Shown: positions 35,101 through 49,886, numbered from the stretch's first letter. The stretch: 64,000 nucleotides of DNA from Cristatella mucedo (GCA_009760855.2 WPIO01000120.1:930001-994000), one strand, 5' to 3'. Notes: generated from the letters alone by a model not told the origin. Numbers and translations are program-made.

Positions 35101-36009
35101 CATGCACTAAATTTGTCGCCATGTCGCAGTTGCAATTCCCTTGATTAGCACTAGAAAGGTCAGTTAGGTTGCCCACGTTTGTATAACAAGGTTGTGGTTC
35201 CCTAGCCCGGGTGGCTGTTTTCCCAGTGACCACTAATTAAAAACAGAGTTCTTATTTCTAATCTTGTTTGCGGCTATAATGAGCCGATACCTTTAAAATA
35301 TTGACAGGCCAAAGGCTGTAAAAAATTTCTAAATTCTGCTAAAGTGCGAGTTCGGCAGCTCCTTGGAATGAGTATATATTTCAGTGCACCGATATTTGGG
35401 TTCAATATATTTAAAAATATGCTTACTGTTAATCGGTTCCGCTCAACAAAATACATTATTTCACAGGGATTTAATTTGTTTGACAGCCTTACTTTTGTCG
35501 AGCTGCTTCAGAAAAAAAATTCCAACACCGAGTTCCATATATTTCTCGGTCAATCGAAAGACGAAAACAGTGCAGCTACCTATTCACTTCATAATTACAT
35601 TATCCAGCAATATATTTACAATCACTGAGACTGGAATAAGGTCACTGCAAACTTTCCTCCGCACTTTACAGTACACCATGGCATTATAGTACAAGCGTTC
35701 CTTAGTCACTGAACTTCATTAGTCGTGAACCAGCAAAGCCAGAGCAAGCCTAAGCACTGCTTATTGTAAAACCGGCTTCGTTAATTACAGGAACTGGATA
35801 CACTATTTCAGCTGTACTAGTATGGCCGACGCAGAATAGTAAATTTTTTTGTCTTGAGGTGCTAGCTTTCGTAGTTCAAGCCTATAAGTCCGGAGTTGCA
35901 TCTAATTTATGCGTTTGATATCCGCTTAGCATATTTAGTTAAGCAGCCATTGCAGCTCTTTCAAGACACGCAAATCCTTTCCTGGACTCTTAATGATTCT
36001 ACAGTCGCC
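32101..36009. other. Intergenic with two GC-richer patches
   Basis: 32101-32720 and 33240-33900 are richer in G+C than their surroundings and hold open frames of 60-115 codons on both strands, none of which I recognise. They may be worn remnants of mobile elements. The rest is AT-rich with nothing recognised. Confidence 0.4.
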
Positions 36010-37580
<1,571 letters not shown>

Positions 37581-39454
37581 ATATTTAGGTTATATCATCT
37601 TTAGATTTTAATACGTAGTCCGAAATAAGGAACTCAATCCGTGCAAGGCAGTAGCCTAGCTCTTGATTGGCTGCAGCTGATTCTGATTGTAGAAAGACAA
37701 TATACCAAATGTATCCTATATATGTAAGTGATTGAATTTGGCTAGAAGCTAAATCCTATTTGCTGAGTGACTCATTTTTCATGAAACATAGCAGTGGAAC
37801 TGAAGCGGCTTTTCTTTTAACTTCACAGTTGGCTGATCTCACCTACGTGACCATTCACGGCGACACAAAAGGAAATGAATGTCGTCGGACTAGCAAATTT
37901 AAAAAGGTAACCAAGCCCCGTGTATGAAACCGATTGCAAAAACTAATTAAGATTGGGCTTTTATTAAAATGTGAACAAACTATTGGCGTCATTAACATTT
38001 CATTGGTAGGCTTCTAATGAAAATCGTCATTAAGACCGGAGCAGCCTGGCACAGTGCAGCTAAGAGAGGCTTACAGCTCGCTGCATTGCAAGAATGTTGA
38101 TGCAGTGAATCAATGCAATTTCACAAACCCCTAAGCTCCATTTTGAAGGAAACCAGTAAATACACGTTGACAAGAGAACAACTTACAAATCCTGATTCTG
38201 ATTCCTTTTTACTTTATGCCCGGGAGCAGTACTTTTGAAATAACGTTGTTCTCACACATTAACCTCCCTTACCCGAATATGGTTCTCGACAAATCTGATT
38301 GCGAATGCAACGGCATAAGATGCTACAGTGGATTACAATAAAATGCACAATTGTGTTGAACAGTCCTAATTCAAAACTCTTATTAATTGTAGCTCTTTGA
38401 TTTTAAATATGTGGCGGCCCGCACGTTTCCAATTCAGTAGCCGTGAAGGTTGCATTGCATTTTCCTCTTTGAATGGTTCGGCATAAAAATGACTTAAACA
38501 CAAATACAAAAGCTCCATGCTCTCCAGTCCTTTAATACAAGCCAGATGATCTAGCCATATGACACATGGCAGAGCCAAAACGGATTATGCATCCCATATT
38601 TGAGGGCAAGGCAACACAATATTCATTGGTGAAGCAGTTCGTTTGAATGGTTTACTTACCCTCTAGCCTCCTAGTAAGGGTTTTTAGGGCCAGATAGATT
38701 TGAAAGGCCACTGCACTTCCTGCTGAGCATTATGGATGGCCGTATTTTACCATTGCAGCTATGCAAGCCAACTCGTTTGGATTTGGAAAAAGCTTAGTTT
38801 ATGGTCATGGCCAAGAATTTACAGCAAAAACTTTAAGTTCTAATCGTCTAAATTTTTCAAATAGAAGCTTATAAGAAATAGTTGAGGCTAATACATCTCA
38901 GGTGATAATAGACGCCAATAAATAGGTAGTCAAGAGTTGGGTCTGGAAATATTAGGCAGCCAGATTAAAGTGAGAGTTATTTTATTAAAGTCAGTGAACT
39001 TGCAATTGCGAATTGCCGTAGGTACAACATCATCTAAGCGTGTGCCTACAAATGTGTTTTTGTGGGCAGGTTTGTACCTAATTATATAGTACCCTGCCCA
39101 TAGTAAAAACCGAAAACTGCTGTTTTATGCTGTTTTCTTACCATTAGTAGTCCAACTTATTTTAATGCCATCAGGCTGATCCGCAATAACTCAGTATAAT
39201 GAAAAGTAGCTGCCGTCATGTTTCTTATTCTTTCAAAATTAATATATGGTGTCACCGAGTAACTTTGTTCATTCGAGAGAAACGTTGTGCAGATGGTCAC
39301 ACAATTTGTGTTCTTTTGGTAAACCATATAGATATTTAAGAAACCACCGCTGCGTTTGCAGATAATAGCAAGTTTGAATTTTAGGCACAAGAGTTTCTGC
39401 AAGAGTTTGTTACGACAGCAGGTCAGTGACACGTAATACAACTGTGTGTTGTCT
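37581..39454. other. Intergenic, nothing recognised
   Basis: AT-rich, no open frame with a family resemblance. Confidence 0.6.
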
Positions 39455-39575
39455 CTCTGGCTTAGCCTGGCGGTTAAGGTTCTCACTTTGCCCAAAGTGT
39501 TGTGATCGAACCCCTTGGTAGAAGCGAAGCGCTGAAATAGAGATTAGGTTCACTTAGGGGGCAATACAAATTAGT
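39455..39575 (+). mobile_element. tRNA-derived SINE copy, diverged
   Basis: Box A-like cttagcctggcggttaagg, box B-like gtgatcgaaccc, and tail gaagcgctgaaatag, agattaggttcactta, ggggcaatacaaa. Its B box is closer to a real tRNA B box than in the other copies. Confidence 0.7.
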
Positions 39576-41177
39576 TATGTGTTTTTATGTAAGGGTCACT
39601 GGCTCAGTTTGAAAGAAAACATGCAGGCTAATTAGATTACGAGTTCAATCAAGCCTCCTTTCGTATTGATGTCAGCTTAATTGACTTAGCTACTGCGAAA
39701 AAGTGTCCTCCACTTCAGAGCACTAAATAACAACCGACTTGTAGCCTCGCTCTGAAAATAAAAGTTTGAGTCTCAATAAATGGTACCTGCTTTAGTTTTT
39801 TAACCTATGGTTAAAGTTGGTTTAAATGGGCAGCAACAGAATTTCAGAAGCATGTTTACAGTATAGATCATGACATTTCAAGATAGATTTTGGCAACAAT
39901 GTATTAATTAATAAAGCTGAATTACTTTGCTTAGTGGATCTATTATTCCTTTCAGCATCAATCATCCACAAATTGTTAAGCTAGAGGAGCGTTCCTTTGT
40001 TTAGCCCAAGAAGAGAGTCTAGATGACGACAAGATGGGTGATTTATATTATATCTTGATGCAGGAAAAATCACCATAGTTTCGCTAGATGTCGGCATAAT
40101 AATAGTAGTTAGCTTTAAGCTTTCTATTAAATATCTTCTCATGATAATATTTGATAACTACAATGCGAACTGCAACTTGAGATCTGAAGGTATTTAACGT
40201 GTAATAATAATAATAATAATAATGTACTTGATAAAGCGCCCTCAGATAACTTAATCTCCTTCTAGACGCTTTACATTGGCTGCTAAGGTAAATGCAATTG
40301 AATGGTGTAATAATGACATAGTAGCTCAAAAACTGCAAACGTGATTAATCAGTTGGCCTTCTTAGGCAGTCAGTCCCAATCACAGCACCCCCAAGCCCCA
40401 AGCCAGAATAAGTAACTTGTGAACTACAATTATTGTAATTTAGAAGAATTTTCACTGGTAAAAATATTGATACAGTGAACACATACTTCTAATTCAACTC
40501 AATGTTTAGGTGGCTAGCATACCACGGCTTAGAAAAGCAAAACGTGTTAAGGCAACTGCATTTGTCTAGACCGAAAAAGCTTCCATACTTGATCACTTGA
40601 ATATTAAATTGTGAAACCAAATGCTCTTGAGGTACTAAAATTTCGAAATTCCTTGGTAATGCAAATAGTGTTACTCGTGATAAGGAGTCAATTAGGTACA
40701 CGATAAATAATTTTCATTTCAAAGCTTTTGTTATTTCAGCAGATCTCTGAGTCGTTGGATTAGAGAAATGAAAAAGCATGATTAGTTTGCTTAATGCCGA
40801 AACTGTTTCATTATAAGACTCTTGAAAAAGCAGCTTGAAATGGGTGAGCTTGCTGTGTCATCAGTTTCGAAGAAATGTAGTGTGCTCTGTGCTGCTATCA
40901 GATACTCGTGGTTCGTCCACCATATTCAAATGGTTACGCCTAAAAAGATGTGTACCATATAAACATTTAAATAAAGAATCGCTGAAAGATTAATCCCGCT
41001 GGGCAACAAAACAAAAAAGCAAAGTTCTAACGGGAGGCTCTGCAAATCTTTAGCAATTTGCAGAAAACTAGAAAGCGGATGAGCTTTTACAAGTCAACGC
41101 ATTTTCTCTCTCCTTCATTTACTTAACACTCTCTAGAAACAATACCGCGTTTACAAGAAGGAAAGAAATAAGAAACG
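39576..41177. other. Intergenic, with one LINE tail
   Basis: Contains the short minus-strand LINE end at 40200-40325; otherwise AT-rich with nothing recognised. Confidence 0.55.
40200..40325 (-). mobile_element. L2-like LINE family 1, 3' end only
   Basis: (TAA)n followed by acttgataaagcgccctcag, then aacttaatctcc and agacgctttacatt. This is the reverse complement of the LINE 3' tail with its stem-loop. Only about 120 bases are present, so it is a heavily 5'-truncated insertion. Confidence 0.8.
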
Positions 41178-41315
41178 TACTTCATTTGCATAGCGCCCCA
41201 AGAGAACGTAATCTCTATTCAGGCATTTCCCATACGCCTTGGTGCTCGAGCCCACAACCTCAGCCACACCTTGGTCGGGGCTAGCCCTTTAACCACTGGA
41301 CCAAACCAGTGCGGC
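41178..41315 (-). mobile_element. tRNA-derived SINE copy
   Basis: Reverse orientation: tail first (gcatagcgccccaagagaac, taatctctattcaggca), then B-box-like ggtgctcgagccca, then A-box-like taaccactggaccaaacc. Confidence 0.85.
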
Positions 41316-41509
41316 AAATATAGCATACTAGAGAAATCCAGTAGCCAAAAGGACACCTGCTTCAGCCAAGCACGAGGTAGCAACGTTTACACGTGACATG
41401 CAGTAAGTTGCAGTTATAATGAGATAATGACATAACTTAGCCCACACTGTGTGATAAGAAAACCACGACGTATACTATCCTTCTGCTTACTAATGTATGT
41501 CATTCCCAG

Positions 41510-41745
41510 CCATCATGAGCTGCTACGTCCATGCTACCCACTACGTCATCCTCCCATCTGACCTCAAGACTCGGCTTCGCTTTTTTCTTCTGGTTTTTTG
41601 ATTGAGATAATGTCAGTTTGCTACTGCGTGCCTAACGAAAGCACCTCAGGCTTTGGGTGTGATCTAGTGACCTCTTATGTGAAGCATCTTCTCAGTTGAT
41701 GTGCCTCAGTGGAGTAACAGACAACAGTATATTAAGAGCGATAAT
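41510..41745 (+). mobile_element. LINE family 2, diverged 3' end
   Basis: gagctgctacgtccatgcta, cagtttgctactgcgtgcct, aacgaaagcacctcaggctt and gtggagtaacagacaac occur in the same order as in the better copies. No coding part retained. Confidence 0.55.
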
Positions 41746-43262
41746 ACACTAATCACCACGCTTCAGGAGAAACGGTTCATGAGCACGGTAGTGAAAGTGG
41801 TCTTGCTTAAGCCTTTGTACTAAATTTACCTGTTATTGCAGCATCTAAAGTTGCTGATTACCAAGAGTATAGGTAAGTAGATGAAGTAGGTCTGATACTG
41901 TGCATAGGTTCAAGGTAATTCGCACTTGACGCTTGGTGAATTAAGCAAAATTTTCCGTAAAATGCCAGTAATTTGACAACGTTGTGACCGTAATTTGAAT
42001 AATCGTGCAATTACTTGAGCGAAAAATATAGAAAGCCTAAAAGGTAAAAAAAAAGGGGTTGCTCGTTTGGATCCTATAACGCACCAATACATTCTCATAT
42101 AATGTTTATTGGTCGTAAGACTAATCACTGAAAGTGAGTGCTTAAACCTAATATCCTAAAAAAGCCAATAATTTGTTCTGAATGGGAAGCACATGTCGAA
42201 ACATTCGCTCAGTACAGCTGCAATAAAGTGACTGCTATTTGGACAGGTCTTCTTAAACGGGATATCTGCTTACTGCAACGAATGATAGGTCCAGATGTAA
42301 TTTGAGAAAAATAAAAACAGCATATTGAAACAACCACGGAAAACATAAATAAGCATTGAAAATACAGGATGGAAAAAAAGATGGGCTGCTATTTTTAATA
42401 AATTCTTGGATCAGGTCAATACAAAACCAAAGAAAATGTTCGTTCTTTCAAAAACTATAAAATCGTCATGGATCGCCACTATAAATAAAAAAATAGAAAT
42501 ATCGCCTACAAATAAATAAAATAGAAAAAAATAAAATAAAATATATATATATATATATATATATATGTGCAGCAGCTTGAATCAACTTTTATCTTTTACC
42601 CCCTCTATTTCGGTCGATAACAGCAATTAATTATTCTGCCTTTTCATTAGAACTTAAGATAAGGTCCTAACTAGCTTATGACTTTACTGAGAATCTATCC
42701 ATAATCAATTCAATGACATATCCAGGTACTTGGTGATGCTGTTTACTTTCTCTTTGAAGAGCAAAATGTAGGCCGTTAGATTTGTATACCCTTTTCCGAT
42801 GCTCGAGAAAGCCTCTGAGGAGCGACACAACTGTCACAGTGAGTCAGTCTGATTGGCAATGAGGGCTTGCTTATCAATACAGACACATATTTCCATTGAC
42901 CCTGGAATCCCTGCATTCATGCATGCAGACAAACATGATGAATACTTGTACGCCTACAAACGTATTTAAGTGCAGGCTTATGTATACACCTACGAACATG
43001 AATAGAGATACATTATTACTTCCAAACCTACATTAAAATTTAGATGTATGCACACACACGTACACACACGTTTAAATTCATACCTACACACTGAAATGCA
43101 TGCGAACAATGCATATGTAAACATGCATGCTCCCTGTTCAAACCTTGAAGTCAAACTCAAAGTTCGTAATAGCAGAGAGGAGGAGTAGTGGCCACTTTAA
43201 GCATTATAATGGCAGTTTGATCCAGCTTAGCCATCAGAGTTGTGAGCTAAAAATAGTTCATC
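41746..43262. other. 3' flank of gene B
   Basis: AT-rich, includes an (AT)n run at 42541-42566 and a low-complexity region rich in tacac/catgca near 42900-43120. A possible further exon or 3' UTR of gene B would be here; the first AATAAA on the minus strand that I see is near 42104. Confidence 0.45.
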
Positions 43263-43424
43263 TCACCTCTTTGGCTTCGCTGAACTGGTATCTTGAGTCG
43301 TATCCGGTAGTGCCTCGCCACTGGTCTCCGGGATGACAAAAGCCAGGAGTCCACCAACCAATGCAAACATGGAAAACAGTAGAGGGGCCAGTAATTTCTG
43401 GGCTTCTCCGTCTACATACCTGCC
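43263..43424 (-). CDS. SLC22-type transporter gene B, last visible exon (TM11 end-TM12, C-terminus)
   Basis: Acceptor gctgctcgcag at 43425, phase 0. It encodes GRYVDGEAQKLLAPLLF, then TM12 (LVGGLLAFVIPET) and SGEALPDTTQD, matching the SLC22 end motif (P-E-T-x-G-x-x-L-P-x-T). In frame it stops at TGA (43263-43265) after AKPKR, 53 residues. The same bases also form a perfect donor (AAAGAG then gtgaga), so the protein might instead continue into another exon to the left. Known SLC22 C-terminal tails vary enough to allow either. Confidence 0.85.
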   Translation of the reverse strand, partial: GRYVDGEAQKLLAPLLFSMFALVGGLLAFVIPETSGEALPDTTQDTSSAKPKR

Positions 43425-43545
43425 CTGCGAGCAGCATAAAAAATAGGAACCAAATAAAGAATCGCAAAAGCAGAATACTCCATGCAATACTATTTTAATA
43501 GTGGGCTAATGTAAACTTTCTGCTGCAGCCAAACATTGCAGTTAC

Positions 43546-43733
43546 CGCATCGGCAATCAAAGGAGCCGATATCGATCCAATTCGAGCACACGCCGAGCTC
43601 ACGCCGAGCAAAGTATTTCTGAGCACTGTTGGATAGACCTCGGCAGACCAAAAGTAAATGATGCAGAATCCCATCGTGATGCCGAATTTCCCTGCCATGT
43701 TGAGTGCTACGTACAGCCAGTCGGAGCTGTCAC
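43546..43733 (-). CDS. SLC22-type transporter gene B, exon encoding TM9-TM11
   Basis: Acceptor cctttaag at 43734; donor GCG then gtaact at 43545. It enters in phase 1 and leaves in phase 0 (188 nt). It encodes DWLYVALNMAGKFGITMGF, then AEVYPTVLRNTLLGVSSA and ARIGSISAPLI. The A-E-x-x-P-T-x-x-R segment is a diagnostic SLC22 motif of the loop between TM10 and TM11. Reading through the donor gives a further 19 residues without family resemblance, which supports the splice. Confidence 0.9.
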
Positions 43734-43809
43734 CTTAAAGGTGGTAAGAAAATACTAAAATACCTAGCTACAAATGGTACAGTCAGTTGATCTAGATGCG
43801 TGAGCTCAC

Positions 43810-44030
43810 CTGCAGCAAAGAAAACGAGGAAGAGCGTTGACCCGCAGCTCACTCCACCCAGCAGCATTCCAAAGATGTGCGGTCCCTTCCTTCCTAGCTT
43901 GGCACATAAGAAAACTGCCATCTCAGCAGGGAATTCCACTAGTCCAATTAGAATCAAGTTAATGAATAAGCTTCCACTGAGATTTCTAGAGTTGTATGAC
44001 AAACCATAGTAGCACATTGATAAAGCCATC
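43810..44030 (-). CDS. SLC22-type transporter gene B, exon encoding TM7-TM8
   Basis: Acceptor cttttatag at 44031; donor GCAG then gtgagc at 43809. The first base completes Trp, giving NWMALSMCYYGLS, the SLC22 TM7 motif (NW-x-x-x-x-x-YYGL). It continues with NLSGSLFINLILIGLVEFPAE and LGRKGPH, the second MFS loop motif (LGR+G). It enters in phase 2 and leaves in phase 1 (221 nt). The 5' neighbour is 19.7 kb away at 63749. Confidence 0.92.
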
Positions 44031-44317
44031 CTATAAAAGATCCGCAAATTTACGTTGAAGTATGAATATATCTGCAATAATTCTTTTGTTAACTTACTAA
44101 ATGAGCAAATAAAAAGCTATTACACTCATTAACACATGATCATGAGAATACTATAACTAAAAAAGAGAATTAGAGGCAGCATTTTCAATATGATAAATAC
44201 TATGCAGTAATATATAATGACGTTTAATATTAACAATGTTTAAATAATAGCAGTTTCCAATAAAATCATTCTTATATGAAAAACTCAAGTAACTGGAGTT
44301 CTTTCCGATAATAGTGC

Positions 44318-44321
<4 letters not shown>

Positions 44322-44348
<27 letters not shown>
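44322..44348. repeat. (AT)n microsatellite
   Basis: Uninterrupted AT alternation of about 27 bases. Confidence 0.95.
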
Positions 44349-44352
<4 letters not shown>

Positions 44353-45989
44353 TTTCATATGTTTCATAGTGCTGAGGAGAAAGTTATCTTAAGTTTTCGA
44401 TGCAGAATCAAACATAGCAAAATCATTTTAGTCAGAATCATATTGCACTACATCGATGGAAAGCTTATCTCATCCTCGACGCACGAATGACAGCAGGTCC
44501 AGGCGAACATGCTGGAATACTCCTGCCAAAATTATGCGAAGAGCTTAACATTGTCATGACTTCTTATACTAAGTAGGGGATAAATAGTAGAAAAAGTGAA
44601 GTTAATAGGCATACATCTTTTTTTATATTGCACTAGCTGAGACTCGAGCTATGACTTTAGCCCGCGGGAATGCAAGATCAGTGATTGTGAGCTATGTGCT
44701 CGGCGACCGCGATTTTCACATTGAGTCGTAAATAGGGTCTTCCGGCTTTCGTGATTTGAAAATGCAGAAGAGCGACTTGTCAAGCCGGTTACCTTGGAAC
44801 AATGCTCCAGTCAACCGCATTCAGCCTGATAAGTTCTGTCAGCGAATTAGTTGAGCATAGTCAGTTATCGACTGTGCCACTCACAATTGATTGCCCGTAA
44901 GACAAATGACCTAACCTGAAATTCATGAAACTCGGAGATTTTTTAATCATTAAATCAAGCTGAGGCGACATATTTTTTGCTTTTAGATCCAAATTGACAG
45001 ATTCTGATCGAATGTTGAGATATAATGTTATATAAGGAGTAGTTCGTACATTATTTAGTTAGTCAACCTAATGCTAGCATCTAATAACAAACGCAACTTG
45101 CCTGTTATCAAGTAAATAAGCTTTACACTTCGAACTAATATTAAAAGTTAGTTTGATGTAAGGGCATGCTTTGATAACGATTTAACCTGATGCAAAGTGA
45201 AAAATGCTAAGCACCAATATATCAAATAAAGCATTTACATATACAAAGCTAAAGCACACCACAAGTATCGGTGCAACTTGTTAACATAAAATCCAAGTAG
45301 TAATTTGCCTAAGTATGTGAATATTGTTGAACAATTTCCTAAATTAAGATACTTCTCTAATTTGTTTACTGGGGCAATGCATGAACCATGAACACATCTC
45401 AAAAAATACATGGTCAGCATACACTTTGGTGTCTAAACATGTAAGGGGTAAGTCTTTGTGGTACTTTCTATTGCAATATCCCTCCATGCTGCCTCCCCTG
45501 ATATTGCTCTATGCCGGCAAAATGATAAAACCAATAACTACTTTACGCGATGAAAAATTTGTTACAATAGCTCATTGCTCGCACGTGCTCAGTATTAAAC
45601 AACTTGTTGACTCTCAGCCTTTCCCAGGGTTACGACCAACTCTGTAAGTTACCTTTACCACTGCCCAAGTTACTAATGTCCATTTAACATGGTCAGTTTA
45701 TAGGCGGCGCTCCCTTAATGTACCGACTCCATAAATATGCTAAACCAAGTGTGCATGCACCGGCCATCTTGTAATACAGCTGCATACGGCATGAATAGTG
45801 AAATGTGCTTCCCACCCTTCTTTACAAATGGCTTTATATCGGCATATATGTATGCATGTACGTTACTTAGTCTGTAGCTGGGCAACGTCACTAACATTTG
45901 ACATGTTTATTTCTCAGAAGAGGTTAGGCCACTCACATGAAGACTAAGCCGCTTTTAGTAAAAAGGGCAGCCAATAAACACTATTTCAT

Positions 45990-46810
45990 TTAACACGGAG
46001 AACTTGAAAAACTTCGATCCGTCAGGCGGGCAGTCAAGGAATTTAGTAGCTTGGAAGAACCAAATCAGGGTAAATGAGGAGAATATGCAAACGTCAGCAT
46101 CGGGAGGGTAGATGTCGTTGAAAACTAAATGTGGAAGTGAGTACTACATCTTGGGACCTACATGAAGAAGGCAACTATTGCAGACGGTCATTAAGAGTTA
46201 AAATGGAAAAGCTAATTTATCGTCTAAAAAGGACCTAAGAGCACAAGGAGGCTGAAACTAGGGCATCAGTTCAGCTGGGTGATTGGCTCACGTGCACGAC
46301 GACTGCCACTACAAAGGTAAAAAACATGATCCAATATTTTACTACGGTTTTAGTTTACATAGGTTATAGCCTCCTGTTAGCACAATATTAAGTTTACATG
46401 AAAGCACTCAGAAATCATCAAATTTGAATTTTCTACTCTCTTCGGAAACATATTCATAATATTCAAATTCTGAAAACGCTAGCATTGATTCTGCAATGAA
46501 AATGTAATTATCCTCCCGCTGCATAACCTATGTTCAAGCTGTCCTTAAAAGTGGAATAGTACACCTGAAAGTCTCTTGAGGGGTATGCACCTTCGCCTAA
46601 GCTCACTGGGCTGTAACAGATAATCTATGAGCTACCACCGACAATAAACTAGCTTCGTCCACTTTTGGTGAACTTGAAAAAGCTCAGTAAGCTCAGGACT
46701 AATTTGAACGTCGATTGAAGTACGAGGACTTCTGTGCCGCCCTGGTTAGGCTCAGGGGTTAAATTGCTGACCTTCAAAAACGGATGCCGTTTGCTTCAGC
46801 CCTTTAGCAT
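45990..46810 (+). pseudogene. Possible decayed coiled-coil coding fragments
   Basis: Three plus-strand stretches read as charged, heptad-like helices broken only by stops: HGELEKLRSVRRAVKEFSSL (about 45996-46056), MEKLIYRLKR (about 46204) and FGELEKAQ-stop-AQD-stop-FERRLKYED through RLRG-stop-IADLQKR (about 46663-46790). In the last, the three stops are TAA at positions where Gln (CAA) would fit. This could be an old LINE ORF1 or another coiled-coil protein. No family identified; weak. Confidence 0.3.
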
Positions 46811-47995
46811 ATGCTTTGAGTCAGGAATGATTTAACTCTTTAAATGCATTAACAAAATTAATTGTACATTATTACTGACGAGAATAAAAATTGATCGTAT
46901 GGAAGGCCTAAGCGAGCGACAAATTAAATTATGTCGGTCACATTTTTAGTTCTGCCTAATGCGAATTTTCTGATTGGGTCATTTTTTATACAGTATGTAC
47001 ATGCATATACACACTATTCAGAACAATTGTAAAAATCTTAAGGATTCACTGTTTTCAATACCTAACCAAAATGTAACTTGATATGAATTGCTCGTTTATT
47101 CAAACTTCCCGTTATTATCCTTCTGAAGCACTGACACGTATCACTCCTCTGGGAATCTGCAGCCTTCGTCAGTATGCAGGTCCTCGGTCTCCATGCAGTC
47201 GAACTCGGATGGGTCCACCTTTTCTGGCTTTTCCCCATCGTTAATCGGCCTGTCTATTTCATGGCCCCCCCCCCTTGCAGAGGCTCGACAGTTTCCGTTG
47301 AACTTTTCGGCGCACGGGTTTTACTCAGGCTCCAGCTTCTCTTGGTTGAAGGCAATGGCTGTCCCGATCTCGATTCAGTGATCATGAAAGTGACTCCAGA
47401 TCTCGAGCCAAGTCCAAACGGTTTCAGATTACTTAAAAATTTTCACTTTTCTCTTGCCTCCCCTGATGTTGTAGTATATATTCCAACTGTGAATGTTCTT
47501 GCCTTATTTGTAGTTGAGCTCTCTGAGAATTAAGCTGGTCCCGTTCTTGTGGACCGCATCTGCAGGCCCTGACAGGTCTGCGAAAATGTAGTGCGACAAT
47601 GTCGACCAAAGGAGATCCGGTTTTCTGTTCATGTTGTCAAAAGCCACTATCCTCTTGAGAGCGTTGCATGTACACTCGTTTGTTGATTATGTTGATTATG
47701 TTGATTGTTACAATGTTGATTCATAATTTCATCTCATTGCTTTCATCATGCTTCAAACTGCTCACTGGAAGAAACGTGGTCCCACTTGAGTCCCTAAAGA
47801 GCAAAAACTGGCAGTCACCAGGTTTTTCAGGTAAATTTGGCATGCTTCAGCTGTCGCCCGAAAAGATCCATAAACTTCGGCTGATCCATTATTCGTAAAA
47901 ACCTGCTTTAGCTTGTCTCAGTACGAATGATATAGGGAGCAGAGCAATTAAAACGGGCAATAAAGACTTCAACTTATTAGATCTGGCTGGGCTGG
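46811..47995. other. Intron sequence with an unrecognised open frame
   Basis: A plus-strand frame at 47174-47533 (119 codons) has no recognised domain, and the overlapping minus strand is broken. Nothing else seen. Confidence 0.4.
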
Positions 47996-48134
47996 ACCTT
48001 AATTTTGTGTTGCACCCAAAGTGAACCTAATCTCTATTCAGGCACTTCACATATGCAGCCGGGGTCGAGCCCACGACCTCGGCCAGACGTTGGTTGGGCG
48101 ATCCCCTAAACCACTTGGTCAAACCAGTGTGTTT
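47996..48134 (-). mobile_element. tRNA-derived SINE copy
   Basis: Reverse orientation: decayed tail (cacccaaagtgaacc, taatctctattcaggca), B-box-like gggtcgagccca, A-box-like taaaccacttggtcaaacc. Confidence 0.8.
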
Positions 48135-49413
48135 AACTTGTACCTCATGTGTTGTGTGTAAATAGGGCTGGTTAACTATGCATATGGCCAGCAGGTCTTA
48201 CTGTGCATGCATTCTATAGAGAAGCATGGTGCTATTCAGGACGAGAAATAAATTGTGCAGTCGCTACAATAGTCTGGGAAACAGTGATTTAAGTTGTAGT
48301 ACTTAATAAATGCTTAGGTGTGATTCCTGCCCACAGTTAAGCGAAGGTATGTCAAAATCGTGTCCATAGAGCTTGTTTAATTATTTAAACTGCTGTTTAA
48401 TTTTTTAAGTCGGAACGTTGTCACGCTGTAGCAAAGAGACTGTTGAGGTTCAAGTTTATCTCGCTGATCATTGTTGATCACTTAGCCTCCACATAGTTCA
48501 CTTAAGCACGATTTAATGTATGCCAGTTGCTACTGTACGCTAAATCCTAATAGAATTTAATACTTTGCCGTTCAGTACATCCCTGCCCGGTTGCTCGACT
48601 CCTCCTTTGCCTGCAACGGGCAAGACTGCCTGGAAGATGAGTGACGCATAGGAAATGTGGACACACGGTTTCGCTTGCTTTCCCAACAGAGCAATAACTC
48701 TTAGGCATTGCATAGATTCACAATGAGAAGTATTCTGTCGAGGGACTAAAAGTGTGCATGGGATCATGAAATTCTGTTGTGCAGAATCAGAAAGTATCTA
48801 TCGGCTCTTTGTTTCCGAAAGTATCATAGAAATTATTATAATCAGTTGGAAAAAGACTGGTGAGGCTCCATTAATATTCAATCAGTTTGGACTGCCCAAC
48901 GGTGTGTGATTCTCAGCAATAAATTAGTGCCTTCCAGGAACTGCTTAAATTGACCAGTGCTTTTCAGCTCTCAGCGGACTTGCACCCAGGGCTGTTACGT
49001 TTGCTAATACACAAATAAATTATCAAAGGCCAAATACATTATATTAGTTCTGTTCTCTAGTTTCACTACCCAAATGTGAGAGTTTAAATAATTCAGTCTT
49101 CGATTGCATATAAAATAGTGAAAATAGTCATACTAATACAAGAATTAAATGCGACATCAGATATTATTGTCCGGTTCGCATTTGGATTCTTATTTTGCCT
49201 TGGATACAGCACTTGAAAAGTCAAATAATAAGACTCATTTAAGGCGAGTCTGGCAGCAAACTAAAAATTAGTAATTTTAAATTGGATATGTTTTGTATAA
49301 AAGGTCGCAAAAAATGAAGTCCCACTTATTTCCTGTTCATCTTGTGAAGATTAAACAACAAGGAAAGTACTGTACAGTAAGCAGAGGTAACATAAAAATA
49401 AATTTACACACAT

Positions 49414-49415
<2 letters not shown>
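48135..49415. other. Intron sequence, nothing recognised
   Basis: AT-rich, broken frames. Confidence 0.6.

Positions 49416-49444
<29 letters not shown>
49416..49444. repeat. (TA)n microsatellite
   Basis: Uninterrupted alternating TA. Confidence 0.95.
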
Positions 49445-49446
<2 letters not shown>

Positions 49447-49766
49447 CTCATTTATTAGGATTTCTGACACTATTTACCGTGTGTATATACATTAGCAAGC
49501 GGTGCACCGCCCTGTGCTGTTGGCGGGTGCTATCCAATCCTATTGGTTCAGGAACAACGACCACAGGGCTTCCGAGCCAGTACTAAAATTGGTGACGCAG
49601 TGCCGCCTTAAAGCCGTCCTTATAAATGCGTGGAATGCCGAAGTCGGCCTGGTAACCTTCATTTTATGGCCACTGCTGCCGAGAGTCGCGACCACGAAGG
49701 ACCTCTCCACTGCTGACAGGTAGGCAGTTGTAAGGAAAGACGTGTAAAGGTGGCCGCATATTTTGT

Positions 49767-49847
49767 TTATATATATATATATATATGTGTATATATATAT
49801 AAATATATACATATATATACATATGTATATATACATGTTAATATGAA

Positions 49848-49886
<39 letters not shown>

